NCBI GenBank assembly: GCA_951812965.1
Contig: OX638341.1
Coordinates: forward strand, 2,214,438-2,278,437
From: an uncultured Pseudohongiella sp.
Lineage (GTDB): Bacteria > Pseudomonadota > Gammaproteobacteria > Pseudomonadales > Pseudohongiellaceae
DNA: 64,000 nucleotides
Direction of reading: 5' to 3'
Shown: one piece after another, positions 53,094-62,399 of the stretch
Numbering within the stretch: position 1 is the stretch's first letter
Layout of the letters: the number at the start of each line of letters is the position of its first letter
The notes under the pieces: generated by a model
What the model was told of the DNA's origin: nothing
What the model saw: only the letters and a program-made list of their open reading frames with translations
Database searches by the model: none
Program-made: the position numbers and the translations under genes

Positions 53094-53594
53094 TCAAACT
53101 ATATGCCCAACCCAGCGGCCGGCGAGGACTACTCCGGCCCAGAGGAAGAGGGAGAGGCTGCCGATGATTTTCAGTTGCAGCGGGGTCTCGGACATGTGTT
53201 CGCTGCCGTCGAGGTGGCGGTAGATGCGGTAATGAAACCAGGCCATGTTGGCGCCGGCGAGGACGAGCAGGATCATTTTCCACTGGAATGCGGGGTTGAG
53301 GACGTGGGAGGCGGCTCGGGTGATGAACATGCCCAGGCCGGTGATGGTGGAGAGGACGAAGGCGCCCCAGGTCCAGGGGATCAGTTCTCGCGACAGATCG
53401 CGGATCGAGTAGCGCATTGCGGCCAGGCCCAGCAGGCGCAGGTCGACGAACAGGATGGAGCCGACCACCATGGCAATGGTGACGACGTGGATCGATTCGA
53501 TGAAGGGGAACAGCCATGTGCCGCCGATTTCCCAGCTCAGCGGCCAGTTTTCGATATCGATCCAGAATGGGGCGCGCAGGAAATCGGAAAGCAC
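53094..53594 (-). CDS. Four-helix membrane protein, DUF6644-like
   Basis: A 166-residue protein with about four hydrophobic helices: WLFPFIESIHVVTIAMVVGSILFVDLRLLGLA (the DUF6644 signature with a buried His), then AFVLSTITGLGMFI, KMILLVLAGANMAWFHYRIY and LSLFLWAGVVLAGRWVGHI. It is a paralogue of the gene 11 bases upstream. The function is unknown; conserved membrane His residues might bind haem or metal. Confidence 0.65.
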   Translation of the reverse strand: MLSDFLRAPFWIDIENWPLSWEIGGTWLFPFIESIHVVTIAMVVGSILFVDLRLLGLAAMRYSIRDLSRELIPWTWGAFVLSTITGLGMFITRAASHVLNPAFQWKMILLVLAGANMAWFHYRIYRHLDGSEHMSETPLQLKIIGSLSLFLWAGVVLAGRWVGHIV

Positions 53595-53605
53595 TCAGTT
53601 CGCCC

Positions 53606-54118
53606 TCATGCCGGGAAATAGATGTATTCGACGTAGGCGATCCAGCGCCCCGCCATGGCGACCATGATCCACAGGCCCAGGGAAAGCAGGGCCGTAGCCT
53701 TGACCTTGAGTGCGGCCACACCGTTGGCATTGACGAAGTCCTGCTGCCGGCTCCACCAGTGGATCAGCACAGTTACCAGGATCGCGGAAAGCAGGAAACT
53801 CGCTTTCCAGCCGAATATCGGGTTGTTGAAATAGCGCAGGGGCCGGGCGAATACGAAAAACGAGCCCGAAAACAGGTTCGAGGCCAGTGCGCACCAGAGC
53901 CAGGGCATTACACGGCGCGCCATTTCCGGTATTTGCTGCGAGGGAACGGCGAGCCCGAGGATGCGCAGGTCGAGCATGACGATGGAGCCCATTACCACGG
54001 CGATGCCGAGGATGTGTACGCTCTGAATGATCGGCGGGAAGCCGGGGATATTGCTCAAGGCCCAAAGCGCCCATGCCTGTGGCGGCGAACCGTCAAGCAA
54101 TTGGCCTATGGCGATCAT
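53606..54118 (-). CDS. Four-helix membrane protein, DUF6644-like paralogue
   Basis: A 170-residue protein with the same four-helix plan as its neighbour (IIQSVHILGIAVVMGSIVMLDLRILGLAV; WLWCALASNLFSGSFFVF; SLGLWIMVAMAGRWIAYV). Two paralogues side by side suggest a heterodimer. The start is ATG 54118; a GTG at 54160 is also in frame. Confidence 0.62.
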   Translation of the reverse strand: MIAIGQLLDGSPPQAWALWALSNIPGFPPIIQSVHILGIAVVMGSIVMLDLRILGLAVPSQQIPEMARRVMPWLWCALASNLFSGSFFVFARPLRYFNNPIFGWKASFLLSAILVTVLIHWWSRQQDFVNANGVAALKVKATALLSLGLWIMVAMAGRWIAYVEYIYFPA

Positions 54119-54179
54119 GAAATCAGGCAATTGACGTGTCCTTGAATCCTTGAGTAACACTCCAGGCGATCTTTAACCC

Positions 54180-54245
54180 CGCAGATTCTGCGACTCCGCT
54201 TCGCTTCGCGCAGAATGACAAAGTGGGGGGCATACGCGGAATGAC
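54180..54245. repeat. TTCTGCG-type repeat
   Basis: ATTCTGCG (54185-54192) and CGCAGAAT (54209-54216) frame CTCCGCTTCGCTTCG; the right half matches the block at 11.36-11.41 kb. A second GAATGACG follows at about 54240. It lies between IlvD and the membrane pair. Confidence 0.65.
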
Positions 54246-54271
54246 GAAGACTCGATTGTGAATCATCGTTT

Positions 54272-55957
54272 TCAACTCGGCGCCGGCTCGTCGGTAACCG
54301 CGCCTTTTGATGCGGAAGCGACCACGGCCGCGTATTTTGCGAGTACCCCGCGCTTGTAGCGTGGCGCCGGGCGCTGCCATTGCTCAAGACGCGCCTCGAT
54401 TTCGGCGGCGTCGAGATCGAGATTCACGGTCCGGTCCGCGGCGTTGATCGTGATCGGGTCGCCGTCGCGGACGATCGCAAGTGGGCCGCCGGAGAAGGCC
54501 TCGGGCGTAATATGGCCGACCACGAAGCCGTGGGAGCCGCCGGAGAATCTGCCGTCGGTGATCAGCGCTACATCCGAACCGAGGCCCTTGCCCATGATGG
54601 CCGAAGTGGGAGCGAGCATTTCACGCATGCCCGGGGCTCCGCGCGGGCCTTCGAAACGGATGACGACGACATCGCCCTTGACGATTTTGCCGGCGAGAAT
54701 GCCTTTCAGGCTCTCTTCCTCGGAATCGTATACCCGCGCCCGGCCCGAGAATCGGTCGCCTTCCTTGCCCGTGAGCTTGGCAACGGCGCCTTCCGGCGCG
54801 AGATTGCCGCGCAGCACGACGAGGTGAGATTCGGGTTTGATGGGATTGTCCAGGTCCCGAACGATTTTCTGATCCGCCGGATAATCTTCCACGTCGGCCA
54901 GATTCTCGGCCAGGCTGCGGCCGGTGACGGTCATGCAAGAGCCGTCGAGCAGCCCCGCATCGAGCATGCGCTTCATCAGCGGCTGGATGCCGCCGATGGC
55001 GATCAGTTCCGACATCAGGTAGTTGCCGCTCGGCCGCAGGTCGGCCAGCACCGGGGCGTCGCGGCCGATACGGCCGAAATCGTCGAGTTCGAGCCTGACG
55101 CCCACGGTATGCGCCATCGCAAGCAGATGCAGCACCGCATTGGTCGAGCCGCCAAGTGCGATCACGACCTTGATGGCGTTCTCGAATGCGGCCCGGGTCA
55201 TGATGTCCGAGGGTTTGATGTCCTTCGCGATCAGATTCATGATCGCCGCCCCGGCGCGTTCGCAGTCGTTCTGCTTGGCTTCGGAAATCGCATCCTGGGC
55301 GGAGCTGTTGGGCAGGCTCATGCCGAGGGCTTCGATGGCGGAAGCCATTGTATTGGCCGTATACATGCCGCCGCAGGAACCCGGGCCGGGTATGGCGGTG
55401 TCCTCGATCTGCTTCAGTTCGATATCCGAAACCTTGCCGGCGGCGTGCCCGCCGACCGCTTCGAACACCGAAACCACGTCGGTGCGGCCGGGGCCGGGCT
55501 GGATCGTGCCGCCATAAATGAAGATGGATGGTCGATTGAGCCGCGCCATGCCCATCACCAGACCCGGCATATTCTTATCGCAGCCGCCGATACCGATGAT
55601 GCCGTCGTGGCCCATGCAACCCGAGACGGTCTCCACGCTGTCGGCAATCACCTCGCGGGAAACCAGCGAGTACTTCATGCCCTCGGTGCCCATGGAAATG
55701 CCGTCGGATACGGTGATCACGTTATAGATCACTCCCTTGCCGCCGGCGGCGTCGGACGCGCTGTTGGCCGCTTGCGAGAGCTGATCGATATGCATGTTGC
55801 ACGGTGTAACCATGCTCCATGTCGAAGCGATGCCGACCTGGGGTTTGGCGAAATCCTCGTCGGTAAATCCTACCGCGCGCAACATGGCGCGGCTCGGCGC
55901 CTGTTCGACGCCGTCGATGACGATACTGGAATGTTTGCGCAAGTTCCTGTCTTTCAT
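54272..55957 (-). CDS. ilvD: Dihydroxy-acid dehydratase
   Basis: A 561-residue IlvD. Iron-sulfur ligands are in VTPCNMHIDQLS, GIGGCDKNMPGLVMGMARLN and GPGSCGGMYTANTMASAIEALG. The C-terminal GPRGAPGMREMLAPTSA and TDGRFSGGSHGFVVGHI are also typical. It dehydrates dihydroxy acids in valine, leucine and isoleucine biosynthesis; some relatives act on sugar acids. The start is the ATG at 55957 with GGAA upstream; a TTG four codons earlier is rejected. Confidence 0.94.
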   Translation of the reverse strand: MKDRNLRKHSSIVIDGVEQAPSRAMLRAVGFTDEDFAKPQVGIASTWSMVTPCNMHIDQLSQAANSASDAAGGKGVIYNVITVSDGISMGTEGMKYSLVSREVIADSVETVSGCMGHDGIIGIGGCDKNMPGLVMGMARLNRPSIFIYGGTIQPGPGRTDVVSVFEAVGGHAAGKVSDIELKQIEDTAIPGPGSCGGMYTANTMASAIEALGMSLPNSSAQDAISEAKQNDCERAGAAIMNLIAKDIKPSDIMTRAAFENAIKVVIALGGSTNAVLHLLAMAHTVGVRLELDDFGRIGRDAPVLADLRPSGNYLMSELIAIGGIQPLMKRMLDAGLLDGSCMTVTGRSLAENLADVEDYPADQKIVRDLDNPIKPESHLVVLRGNLAPEGAVAKLTGKEGDRFSGRARVYDSEEESLKGILAGKIVKGDVVVIRFEGPRGAPGMREMLAPTSAIMGKGLGSDVALITDGRFSGGSHGFVVGHITPEAFSGGPLAIVRDGDPITINAADRTVNLDLDAAEIEARLEQWQRPAPRYKRGVLAKYAAVVASASKGAVTDEPAPS

Positions 55958-56076
55958 GAAGATTTCCAATGAAGCTCGAAGCCGGGTATTCTTGTGGAGT
56001 TCCGGCGTAAACTCAAGTGTTAGCGCCGATTTTTCTGTGTATCATGCATGAAGATTTGAATTCGAGGAGAAACATC

Positions 56077-56544
56077 ATGAAAACATACTGGGCAGGAACT
56101 CTCGCCATGCTGGTGCTGGCTTTCGCACCGCTTCAGGCGACGGCGCAGGAAGCAGCGTCAAGCCTTAACGGCATCTGGCTGAATACGACGACTCCTGAAG
56201 GCGAATTAGCCTTCCTGACGATCATTCACAAGGCTGACGGACAGATGGCGATCATCAGCACGAATTACGTGAATATTATCAATATTGTCGAAGCGTATCA
56301 GTCGGCGGCGTCGCTGGGACAGGCAAATCCGAACGACCTCGGCGAATCCATCGGTACGGCGATGAGCTTTCCTGCATTGTTTCAAAACGCCGACCTGCAA
56401 TTCACCTTGCATCGCCCGTCGGAGGACGAACTCATGGTCGAACTCACCAGTTGCTCCGTACCGGAGGGAAATTTGATCACTTGCGACCAGATATACCCCA
56501 ATTTTCCCTTGAATGAACGGGTACACCACAGCAGGGCGTTCTGA
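56077..56544 (+). CDS. Small secreted protein of unknown function
   Basis: A 155-residue protein with a clear signal peptide (MLVLAFAPLQATAQEA), then SLNGIWLNTTTPEGELAFLTIIHKADGQMAII, a lipocalin-like or beta-barrel-type start. Two Cys residues near the end (TSCSVPEGNLITCDQ) may form a disulfide. The start is the ATG at 56077 with a GAGGAG site. It lies 31 bases before a DUF3089 gene and is probably co-transcribed. Confidence 0.6.
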   Translation: MKTYWAGTLAMLVLAFAPLQATAQEAASSLNGIWLNTTTPEGELAFLTIIHKADGQMAIISTNYVNIINIVEAYQSAASLGQANPNDLGESIGTAMSFPALFQNADLQFTLHRPSEDELMVELTSCSVPEGNLITCDQIYPNFPLNERVHHSRAF

Positions 56545-56575
56545 GCCTCGTGACAATTCCAATGGAGACTTGAAG

Positions 56576-57766
56576 ATGCGAAATGGGGAATGGATCAGGA
56601 TTGCAGTGCTGGCCTTGCTGGCCGGGTCGCCGCTGGCGCCCGCGACCGCACAAGACGCGGAACCAATGGAGCCGGCGGCGGTGGATTACGGCGACATCGA
56701 CAACTGGCTATGCCATCCGGGCAATACCCTGGATGTCTGCGACCACGATGTCAGCGCAACCATCGTCAATGCCGACGGTTCGGTCGAACCCGAAGCCTGG
56801 ACCGCCGATCCGGACCCGGCCATAGACTGTTTCTACGTCTATCCGACCACTTCGCTCGACGAGGACACGTTCGCCGACCTTCACCCGGGCCGGCACGAGG
56901 AGGTCATCACCGCATTCACGCAGTTTGCGCGCTTCAAGTCCGTCTGCCGCGTGTTCGCGCCGGTCTACCGGCAGATCACGATACCCGCCCTGCTCATGAA
57001 CGCCGGCAATCTCGCCAATAACGACCAGCGCAACTACATCGACGTAGCCAACGCGTTCAACCACTACCTGGAAAACCACAACGACGGCCGCGGTTTCGTA
57101 CTCGTCGGCCACTCCCAGGGCACTAGCCTGCTGATCGAGTTGATCCGCAACGAGATCGACGGCAGGCCGCTGCAGGACCAACTCGTCTCGGCAATTCTCG
57201 CCGGAAATTCGGTCGTCGTGCCGAAGGGAGAAAGCGCCGGCGGCAGTTTCAGCGAAGTCCCGCTTTGCGAGACCGCCGCCCAAGCCGGCTGCGTGATCAG
57301 TTACGCGACCTATCGCGAAAATCTCTCGCCGGGCGGCGAGGGGATGTTCCTGTTCGGCCGCGCGCCTAACGACGAATCCGAGATCGCCTGTTTCAATCCG
57401 GCCAATCCGGCCAATCCGAACGGACAAGGGGAACTCGACGCCTATCTTTCCAACATTGGAGAGATTTTCCAGGCCGTGGCGCCGATGCCCGTGTGGAGTT
57501 CAACGGCGCAGGAAATCACGACGCCGTTCGTGAAAGTGCCCGGCCTGCTCAACGCGCGCTGCGTCAATGACGGCACATATCACTACCTGAAAGTGAGCAT
57601 CGCCGCCGACCCGGCCGACCCGCGCACCGACGATATTCGCGGCGATGTCCTTCTCAACGGGGAGATCAACGCGCCCTGGGGTCTGCATCTGATCGACATG
57701 ACACTGGCCATGGGTAACCTGGTCAATATCGTCGGCCGTCAGGCCGAGGCGTACGCCGAACGTTGA
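56576..57766 (+). CDS. DUF3089-family exported alpha/beta-hydrolase-like protein
   Basis: A 396-residue protein with signal peptide IRIAVLALLAGSPLAPATAQ. The segments CFYVYPTTSLDEDTFADLHPG and RVFAPVYRQ are DUF3089 signatures, and GHSQGTSLLIELI near residue 190 is a nucleophile elbow with a Ser. It is probably an esterase or lipase acting in the periplasm or outside. The start is the ATG at 56576 (ribosome site GGAGAC). Confidence 0.82.
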   Translation: MRNGEWIRIAVLALLAGSPLAPATAQDAEPMEPAAVDYGDIDNWLCHPGNTLDVCDHDVSATIVNADGSVEPEAWTADPDPAIDCFYVYPTTSLDEDTFADLHPGRHEEVITAFTQFARFKSVCRVFAPVYRQITIPALLMNAGNLANNDQRNYIDVANAFNHYLENHNDGRGFVLVGHSQGTSLLIELIRNEIDGRPLQDQLVSAILAGNSVVVPKGESAGGSFSEVPLCETAAQAGCVISYATYRENLSPGGEGMFLFGRAPNDESEIACFNPANPANPNGQGELDAYLSNIGEIFQAVAPMPVWSSTAQEITTPFVKVPGLLNARCVNDGTYHYLKVSIAADPADPRTDDIRGDVLLNGEINAPWGLHLIDMTLAMGNLVNIVGRQAEAYAER

Positions 57767-57794
57767 ATCAGCAGATTGTAATCCAGGCGATCAG

Positions 57795-57872
57795 GCGGGC
57801 GACGCATGCGTCGCCCCTACATTCGAACCTGGCCTGTTAGCATTCCCTGTAGGGGCGAGGCATGCCTCGCCC
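57795..57872. repeat. GCATGC palindrome pair between convergent genes
   Basis: Copies at 57795-57820 (GACGCATGCGTC form) and 57849-57872 (GAGGCATGCCTC form) have CCCTAC and GTAGGG facing inward, with 28 bases between. They fill most of the gap between the DUF3089 gene and pyruvate kinase. Confidence 0.87.
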
Positions 57873-57888
57873 GACGCCGGTTAGATTG

Positions 57889-59346
57889 TCAGGATACTTC
57901 CAGGACTTTCAGAGTGTTGGTTCCGCCCTGGACGTCCTGCAGGTCGCCTTTCGAGAGAATTACCACATCGCCCCTGGCGACCGCGCCGATTTGAACGAGA
58001 AACTTAACGACCGCCTCGTTGATGAGTTCGTAGTCGATTCCGCCGGTTTCCAGCAGGCGCGGATGAACGCCTCTGTATAACGCAACTCGAGCCAGCGTAC
58101 GCGGGTTATCGCCAAGGGCGTAGATCGGCAGCCGGGAGCGGCTGCGAGACATCAACTTGGGCGTGTTTCCACTCGAGGTCAGACAGGCCACGGCGCGCAC
58201 GTCCGCCAGACGTTCGGCCACGGTCATCGCCGCCAGGGCTATGGATTCGTCGATGACCTCGCAGTCGTGATCGAGGCTGGTCTGCGGCGCGGCGAATGGC
58301 GTTGATTCGGCGCCCTTTATCACTCGCACCATGGCTTGCACCGTTTCCACCGGGTATTTGCCCGTGGCGGTTTCGGCGGACAGCATCACCGCATCCGTTC
58401 CATCCAGAACGGCGTTGGAGACATCCATGATTTCCGCGCGGGTCGGATGAGCGTGTTCGACCATCGATTCCATCATCTGCGTCGCGGTGATTACGCACCG
58501 GTTCAACTCCCGGGACCGTTTGATGATGTGCTTCTGCATTCCCATCAGGGCCGCCTCGCCGATTTCGATCGCCAGGTCGCCGCGAGCCACCATTACGGCG
58601 TCGCTGGCCTTGATGATGGCATCCATGTTCGCGTCCGAGGCCACGGCTTCGGCTTTTTCGATCTTGGCGATGATGGCGCAGGCGGAACCGCATTCCTCAA
58701 CCAGTTTCCGCGCGGTCTTCAGGTCGTCGGCGGAACTTGCGAAAGATATGGCCAGATAGTCCACGCCCTGGTCGCAGACGAATTTCAGGTCTTCGATATC
58801 CTGCGCAGTGGGGGTCGGGGCGGACAGTCCTCCGCCGCGCAAGTTGATACCCTTGCCGGCGCGCACTTCGCCGGCTACGGCGACCACACAGTCGATACGA
58901 CCGCCCTTCACATCGGACACTTGCAATTCAAGCGACTCATCACCGATTACAAGAGTGTCCCCGGGACTTACCTGTTCGGCCAGCGCGGTAAATTTGGTCG
59001 AGACTTCCCGACGGTTTCCGCCGTCGTGAGGCAGCGCCGGATCTATGGAAAAGACATCTCCCGGCGCCAGCGCGTACGACTTTTCCCCGGCGAATCCTCC
59101 GATGCGGATCTTGGGTCCCTGGAGGTCGGCGAGTATGGCCACATGGCGGCCTGTACTGTCCGCGGCAGCGCGTATATCCGCGATCCTGGCAGCGTGCTCA
59201 CTATGCGCGCCATAGGAGAAATTCAATCGAAACACGTCAACGCCGGCGTTGATTAGCTCTTTGATCTTTCCGTCGCTCGCGGGACCAAGGGTGGCTACGA
59301 TCTTGGTCGCTCTTGGAATTGACGGATTTTCGGCTGCAATGCTCAC
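57889..59346 (-). CDS. pyk: Pyruvate kinase
   Basis: The 485-residue enzyme has RATKIVATLGPAS, FRLNFSYG, LADLQGPKIRIG, the metal/substrate region IIAKIEKAEAV, VMVARGDLAIEIG, and VITATQMMESM. Length is normal if translation starts at GTG 59346, just before SIAAENPSIPRATKI; the longer upstream frame is rejected. It converts phosphoenolpyruvate and ADP to pyruvate and ATP. Confidence 0.94.
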   Translation of the reverse strand: MSIAAENPSIPRATKIVATLGPASDGKIKELINAGVDVFRLNFSYGAHSEHAARIADIRAAADSTGRHVAILADLQGPKIRIGGFAGEKSYALAPGDVFSIDPALPHDGGNRREVSTKFTALAEQVSPGDTLVIGDESLELQVSDVKGGRIDCVVAVAGEVRAGKGINLRGGGLSAPTPTAQDIEDLKFVCDQGVDYLAISFASSADDLKTARKLVEECGSACAIIAKIEKAEAVASDANMDAIIKASDAVMVARGDLAIEIGEAALMGMQKHIIKRSRELNRCVITATQMMESMVEHAHPTRAEIMDVSNAVLDGTDAVMLSAETATGKYPVETVQAMVRVIKGAESTPFAAPQTSLDHDCEVIDESIALAAMTVAERLADVRAVACLTSSGNTPKLMSRSRSRLPIYALGDNPRTLARVALYRGVHPRLLETGGIDYELINEAVVKFLVQIGAVARGDVVILSKGDLQDVQGGTNTLKVLEVS

Positions 59347-59524
59347 GTAAACGTCCTGTCGAGAATGGTGGGGAATTTCGCGCGGCGCAATGATACCAGC
59401 ATGGAGAGAAAAAGCAGGTGGCGGCCATTTGCAATGTGAATTGGCGCGGGAACGTGACAATGCTATTTTGAGCGTCTCGGCCGGCATTCCGCCGCCAGCC
59501 TCACTCAGAGGGGGAATTTTGCTT

Positions 59525-59998
59525 ATGACCACGTACTACACTTACATGGACAGCCCCATCGGCAGCCTCTTGCTGGCCGGAGACGGGGAAAATCTGAGCA
59601 CGCTGGGATTCCCCGGCGGCAGGATGCAGCGCCGCCACGAACCCGGCTGGGTCGAGGATGCCGCTCCTTTCGTGCTGGCGATCGAGCAACTGCGAGCCTA
59701 TTTCACAGGCGAACTGAAACATTTCGATCTTCCCCTGGCGCCCGCGGGAACCGAATTCCAGCGCAAGGTCTGGTCGGCCCTGCAAGGCATACCCTATGGA
59801 GAAACCCGCAGCTACGGAGAACTTGCGATCGAAGTCGGCAACGGCAAGGCCTCGCGGGCGGTAGGTTCGGCCAACGGCAAGAATCCGATTCCCGTGATCA
59901 TTCCCTGCCATCGCGTCGTCGGCAGCGACGGCGACCTTACCGGTTTCGGCGGCGGCATCGAAACCAAGCAGCGCCTGCTCGAACTGGAAGCGCGGTAG
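59525..59998 (+). CDS. ogt: Methylated-DNA-protein-cysteine methyltransferase
   Basis: A 157-residue Ogt/Ada-C-type protein. The active site IPCHRVVGSDGDLTGFGGG carries the acceptor Cys, with FQRKVWSALQGIPYGETRSYGELA as the DNA-binding helix. It repairs O6-alkylguanine. The start is the ATG at 59525. XdhC-like follows 12 bases later. Confidence 0.93.
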   Translation: MTTYYTYMDSPIGSLLLAGDGENLSTLGFPGGRMQRRHEPGWVEDAAPFVLAIEQLRAYFTGELKHFDLPLAPAGTEFQRKVWSALQGIPYGETRSYGELAIEVGNGKASRAVGSANGKNPIPVIIPCHRVVGSDGDLTGFGGGIETKQRLLELEAR

Positions 59999-60010
59999 AA
60001 TCCCCACCCC

Positions 60011-60991
60011 ATGTTAAGCAGCCAGCAGAACATCATTTCCCGGGTCGCGGGCTGGCTCGGAGACGGCAAGCCGGTCTGGCTGTCGACAATCCTAAAGACC
60101 TGGGGTTCTTCGCCGCGCCCGCCGGGCTCGATGCTCGCCTGCACCATGGACGGCGAACTTGCCGGCTCGATTTCCGGTGGCTGCATCGAAGAGGATTTCC
60201 TCGAACAATTACAGAACGGCAGCCTGAAGGCGCAATACGATGAGCAGGGCAAGCCGTTTCGCATCAAGTACGGCATCAGCGCCGAGGAGCAGGCGCGGCT
60301 GAAACTGCCTTGCGGCGGCCAATTGCACGTGCTGCTCGAATATCTCGATTCGAACGATGCCAATCGGCAGGTCTTCTCGCGCCTGGCCGCCGATCTCGAC
60401 GCCCATCGCAAGGTCAGCCGGGTGGTGGACTTACACAACGGAGGAGTAAGCGCGCGAACCGGCAGCGATGAGGCGGCCGTGGTGATCGGTGAAGACGCCA
60501 TGGTGCACAGCATGAGCCCGATGTACCGGTTGCTGCTGCTCGGCGCCGGGGATGTGGCGCGTTATGTCTCGGAGATGGCGCTGGCGCTGGAATACGATGT
60601 GACCTTGTGCGACCCGCGACCAAGATATCTGGAAAACTGGCAAGTGGAAGGCGTGGAGACGACTTCGCGCCTGCCCGACGACGTGGTCAGGGAAAGGTTC
60701 AGTAATCCCTATGCCGGCGTTATCGCCCTGGCGCACGACCCCCGGGTGGACGACATGGCCTTGATGGAGGCATTGAAAACCGATGCCTTCTACATCGGCG
60801 CCATGGGCTCGGAACGCACTTCCGCCGCGCGCCGCGAGCGTCTGCCAGAACTCGGACTAAGCGAAGCGGAAATCGACCGGCTGCATGCGCCGATCGGGTT
60901 CCAGATTCATTCCAAGACGCCGGCGGAAATCGCCATTTCCATCATGGCGGAAGTAACCGCCGTGCGTCATCAGAGTAAAGATGCCTGTTAG
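60011..60991 (+). CDS. XdhC/CoxI-family protein
   Basis: The 326-residue protein has the XdhC N-terminal domain (VWLSTILKTWGSSPRPPGSMLACTMDGELAGSISGGCIEEDFL) and C-terminal Rossmann domain (LLLGAGDVARYVSEMALALEYDVTLCDPRPRYL; ALKTDAFYIGAMGSERTSAARRERL). Such proteins help load sulfurated molybdenum cofactor into xanthine-dehydrogenase-type enzymes. No molybdenum enzyme is visible here. It converges with an aminotransferase, overlapping by four bases. Confidence 0.88.
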   Translation: MLSSQQNIISRVAGWLGDGKPVWLSTILKTWGSSPRPPGSMLACTMDGELAGSISGGCIEEDFLEQLQNGSLKAQYDEQGKPFRIKYGISAEEQARLKLPCGGQLHVLLEYLDSNDANRQVFSRLAADLDAHRKVSRVVDLHNGGVSARTGSDEAAVVIGEDAMVHSMSPMYRLLLLGAGDVARYVSEMALALEYDVTLCDPRPRYLENWQVEGVETTSRLPDDVVRERFSNPYAGVIALAHDPRVDDMALMEALKTDAFYIGAMGSERTSAARRERLPELGLSEAEIDRLHAPIGFQIHSKTPAEIAISIMAEVTAVRHQSKDAC

Positions 60992-62133
60992 GCCAGCACC
61001 TGCCTGAACACATCCATTGCGATCGCCATCTCTTCCCGGCTGCCCAGGGAGATTCGCGAATGGGTCGCCTCCAGCGGCGAAAAGTCACGGCCAACGAGCA
61101 CGTTGTGCTCAAGGCAGGCCGAGCGGAATTCCGCCGCCGGCATGCGCAGATTGACGAAGATGTGATTCGTGTTGGAATCGGGCACCTCGTAACCGAGATC
61201 GCGGAAAAAGCCGACGACTTCGTCGCGAATTTCCGCGTTTTCCTGCACTTCCCAGGCGATATGTTCCTCGTCTTCCAGCGCGGTCAGTGCGGCGATGGCG
61301 CCGAGCATGTTGACGTCGCCCATGCCCCAGACGTTGCGGATCTTCTGCAAGGTTTGCGGCTGGGCCACGGCGAAACCGATGCGCATGCCCGCCAGACCGT
61401 GGGCCTTGGAGAATGACCTGGTGATGAACACGTTTTCGAACTCCAGCGCCAGCGGCACGGCGGTTTCCATCGCCCCGGGGCGCGCATAGTAGATGTATGC
61501 CTCGTCGATGTGGATGTAAGTTTCCGGATTCTCTTCCATGACGCGGCGAACGAAGGCTTCCACCTCGCCCGGCCCACGCACGGTGCCGGTAGGATTGTTC
61601 GGGTTGCACAAATACAGCAGGCCGGCGCCGCGGGCGTTGTCCGCAAGCTGGTCGAGATCGATGGCCAGATTGCGGTCTAGCGGCAATTCCACCGTGCGCG
61701 CTCCGATCTGCCGGGCGGTGCTCAGGCTGGTCGTATAGGTCGGCAGGGGAGTAACGAATGCTTTTTCCGCATCGCAGAAGGCGCGAACCGAACCTTGCAG
61801 CAACGGCGTGGAGCCGGTTGCCAATTGAATGTTCTCCCTTTCCACGCCGTAGTGATTCGCCAGGCCTTGCTGCAGTTCACCGACATGGTCGGGGGCGTAG
61901 CCGCGGCCTACGCGTTTGGTCGTATGGGCATGAATCGCTTCCATGGTCTTCGGCCCGGGTCCGCGCGCGCTTTCGTTCTGATTCAGTTGAATGATGCCGC
62001 TGTCGAATACGCCCGTTGCAAGCGCCTCACGAGTCTGGGCATGCGATTTCCTGCCAAGCAGGGCGCTTCCGGACATTGCGCCGACCGCAGCGCCGATCGC
62101 GATTGTTCCAAATCCACGTCGAGTAGTTTTCAT
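60988..62133 (-). CDS. Tat-exported class I/II aminotransferase (HisC-like)
   Basis: A 381-residue PLP enzyme. It begins with a twin-arginine signal (MKTTRRGFGTIAIGAAVGAMSG) and a likely cleavage after SHAQ. Fold motifs: LNQNESARGPGP, the Asn of CNPNNPTGT, Asp in HIDEAYIYYA and PLP-Lys in FITRSFSKAHGLAGMRIG. The body reads like histidinol-phosphate aminotransferase-type enzymes. Tat export would let the enzyme fold with PLP in the cytoplasm before moving to the periplasm. It is divergent from another Tat-exported PLP enzyme. Confidence 0.85.
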   Translation of the reverse strand: MKTTRRGFGTIAIGAAVGAMSGSALLGRKSHAQTREALATGVFDSGIIQLNQNESARGPGPKTMEAIHAHTTKRVGRGYAPDHVGELQQGLANHYGVERENIQLATGSTPLLQGSVRAFCDAEKAFVTPLPTYTTSLSTARQIGARTVELPLDRNLAIDLDQLADNARGAGLLYLCNPNNPTGTVRGPGEVEAFVRRVMEENPETYIHIDEAYIYYARPGAMETAVPLALEFENVFITRSFSKAHGLAGMRIGFAVAQPQTLQKIRNVWGMGDVNMLGAIAALTALEDEEHIAWEVQENAEIRDEVVGFFRDLGYEVPDSNTNHIFVNLRMPAAEFRSACLEHNVLVGRDFSPLEATHSRISLGSREEMAIAMDVFRQVLA

Positions 62134-62399
62134 TCATTCCTCCCGCGGCCCGGTTCGGGCAATCTGGTGTGTTCAATTTGGTGGAAGGCGCATCATAACG
62201 CCGTATCTGGGCATCGCCAAGCGAATCGAGTGGCATCCGGCCTACTGGACGGAGATCGAGCGATCTTTTCATTGATTTAGCCTTTCGCCTGCTTTATAAC
62301 CGTTAGTTGCAATGCGGGGTTTAGCTAATGGGGACGAATTCCGCTGGGTAATAACAACGCTTGCGCATTGCCGCGGGCAAACGCATAGAGAGGCGCCGC
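62134..62399. other. Divergent intergenic region between two Tat-PLP genes
   Basis: This 266-bp stretch should hold promoters for both flanking genes. No strong palindrome, RNA or coding signal was seen. Short open frames in it overlap neighbouring genes in other frames. Confidence 0.4.

Noticed and set aside
54380..55972. 530-codon plus-strand frame opposite ilvD
   Set aside because: It is the antisense shadow of a clear IlvD gene in GC-rich DNA.
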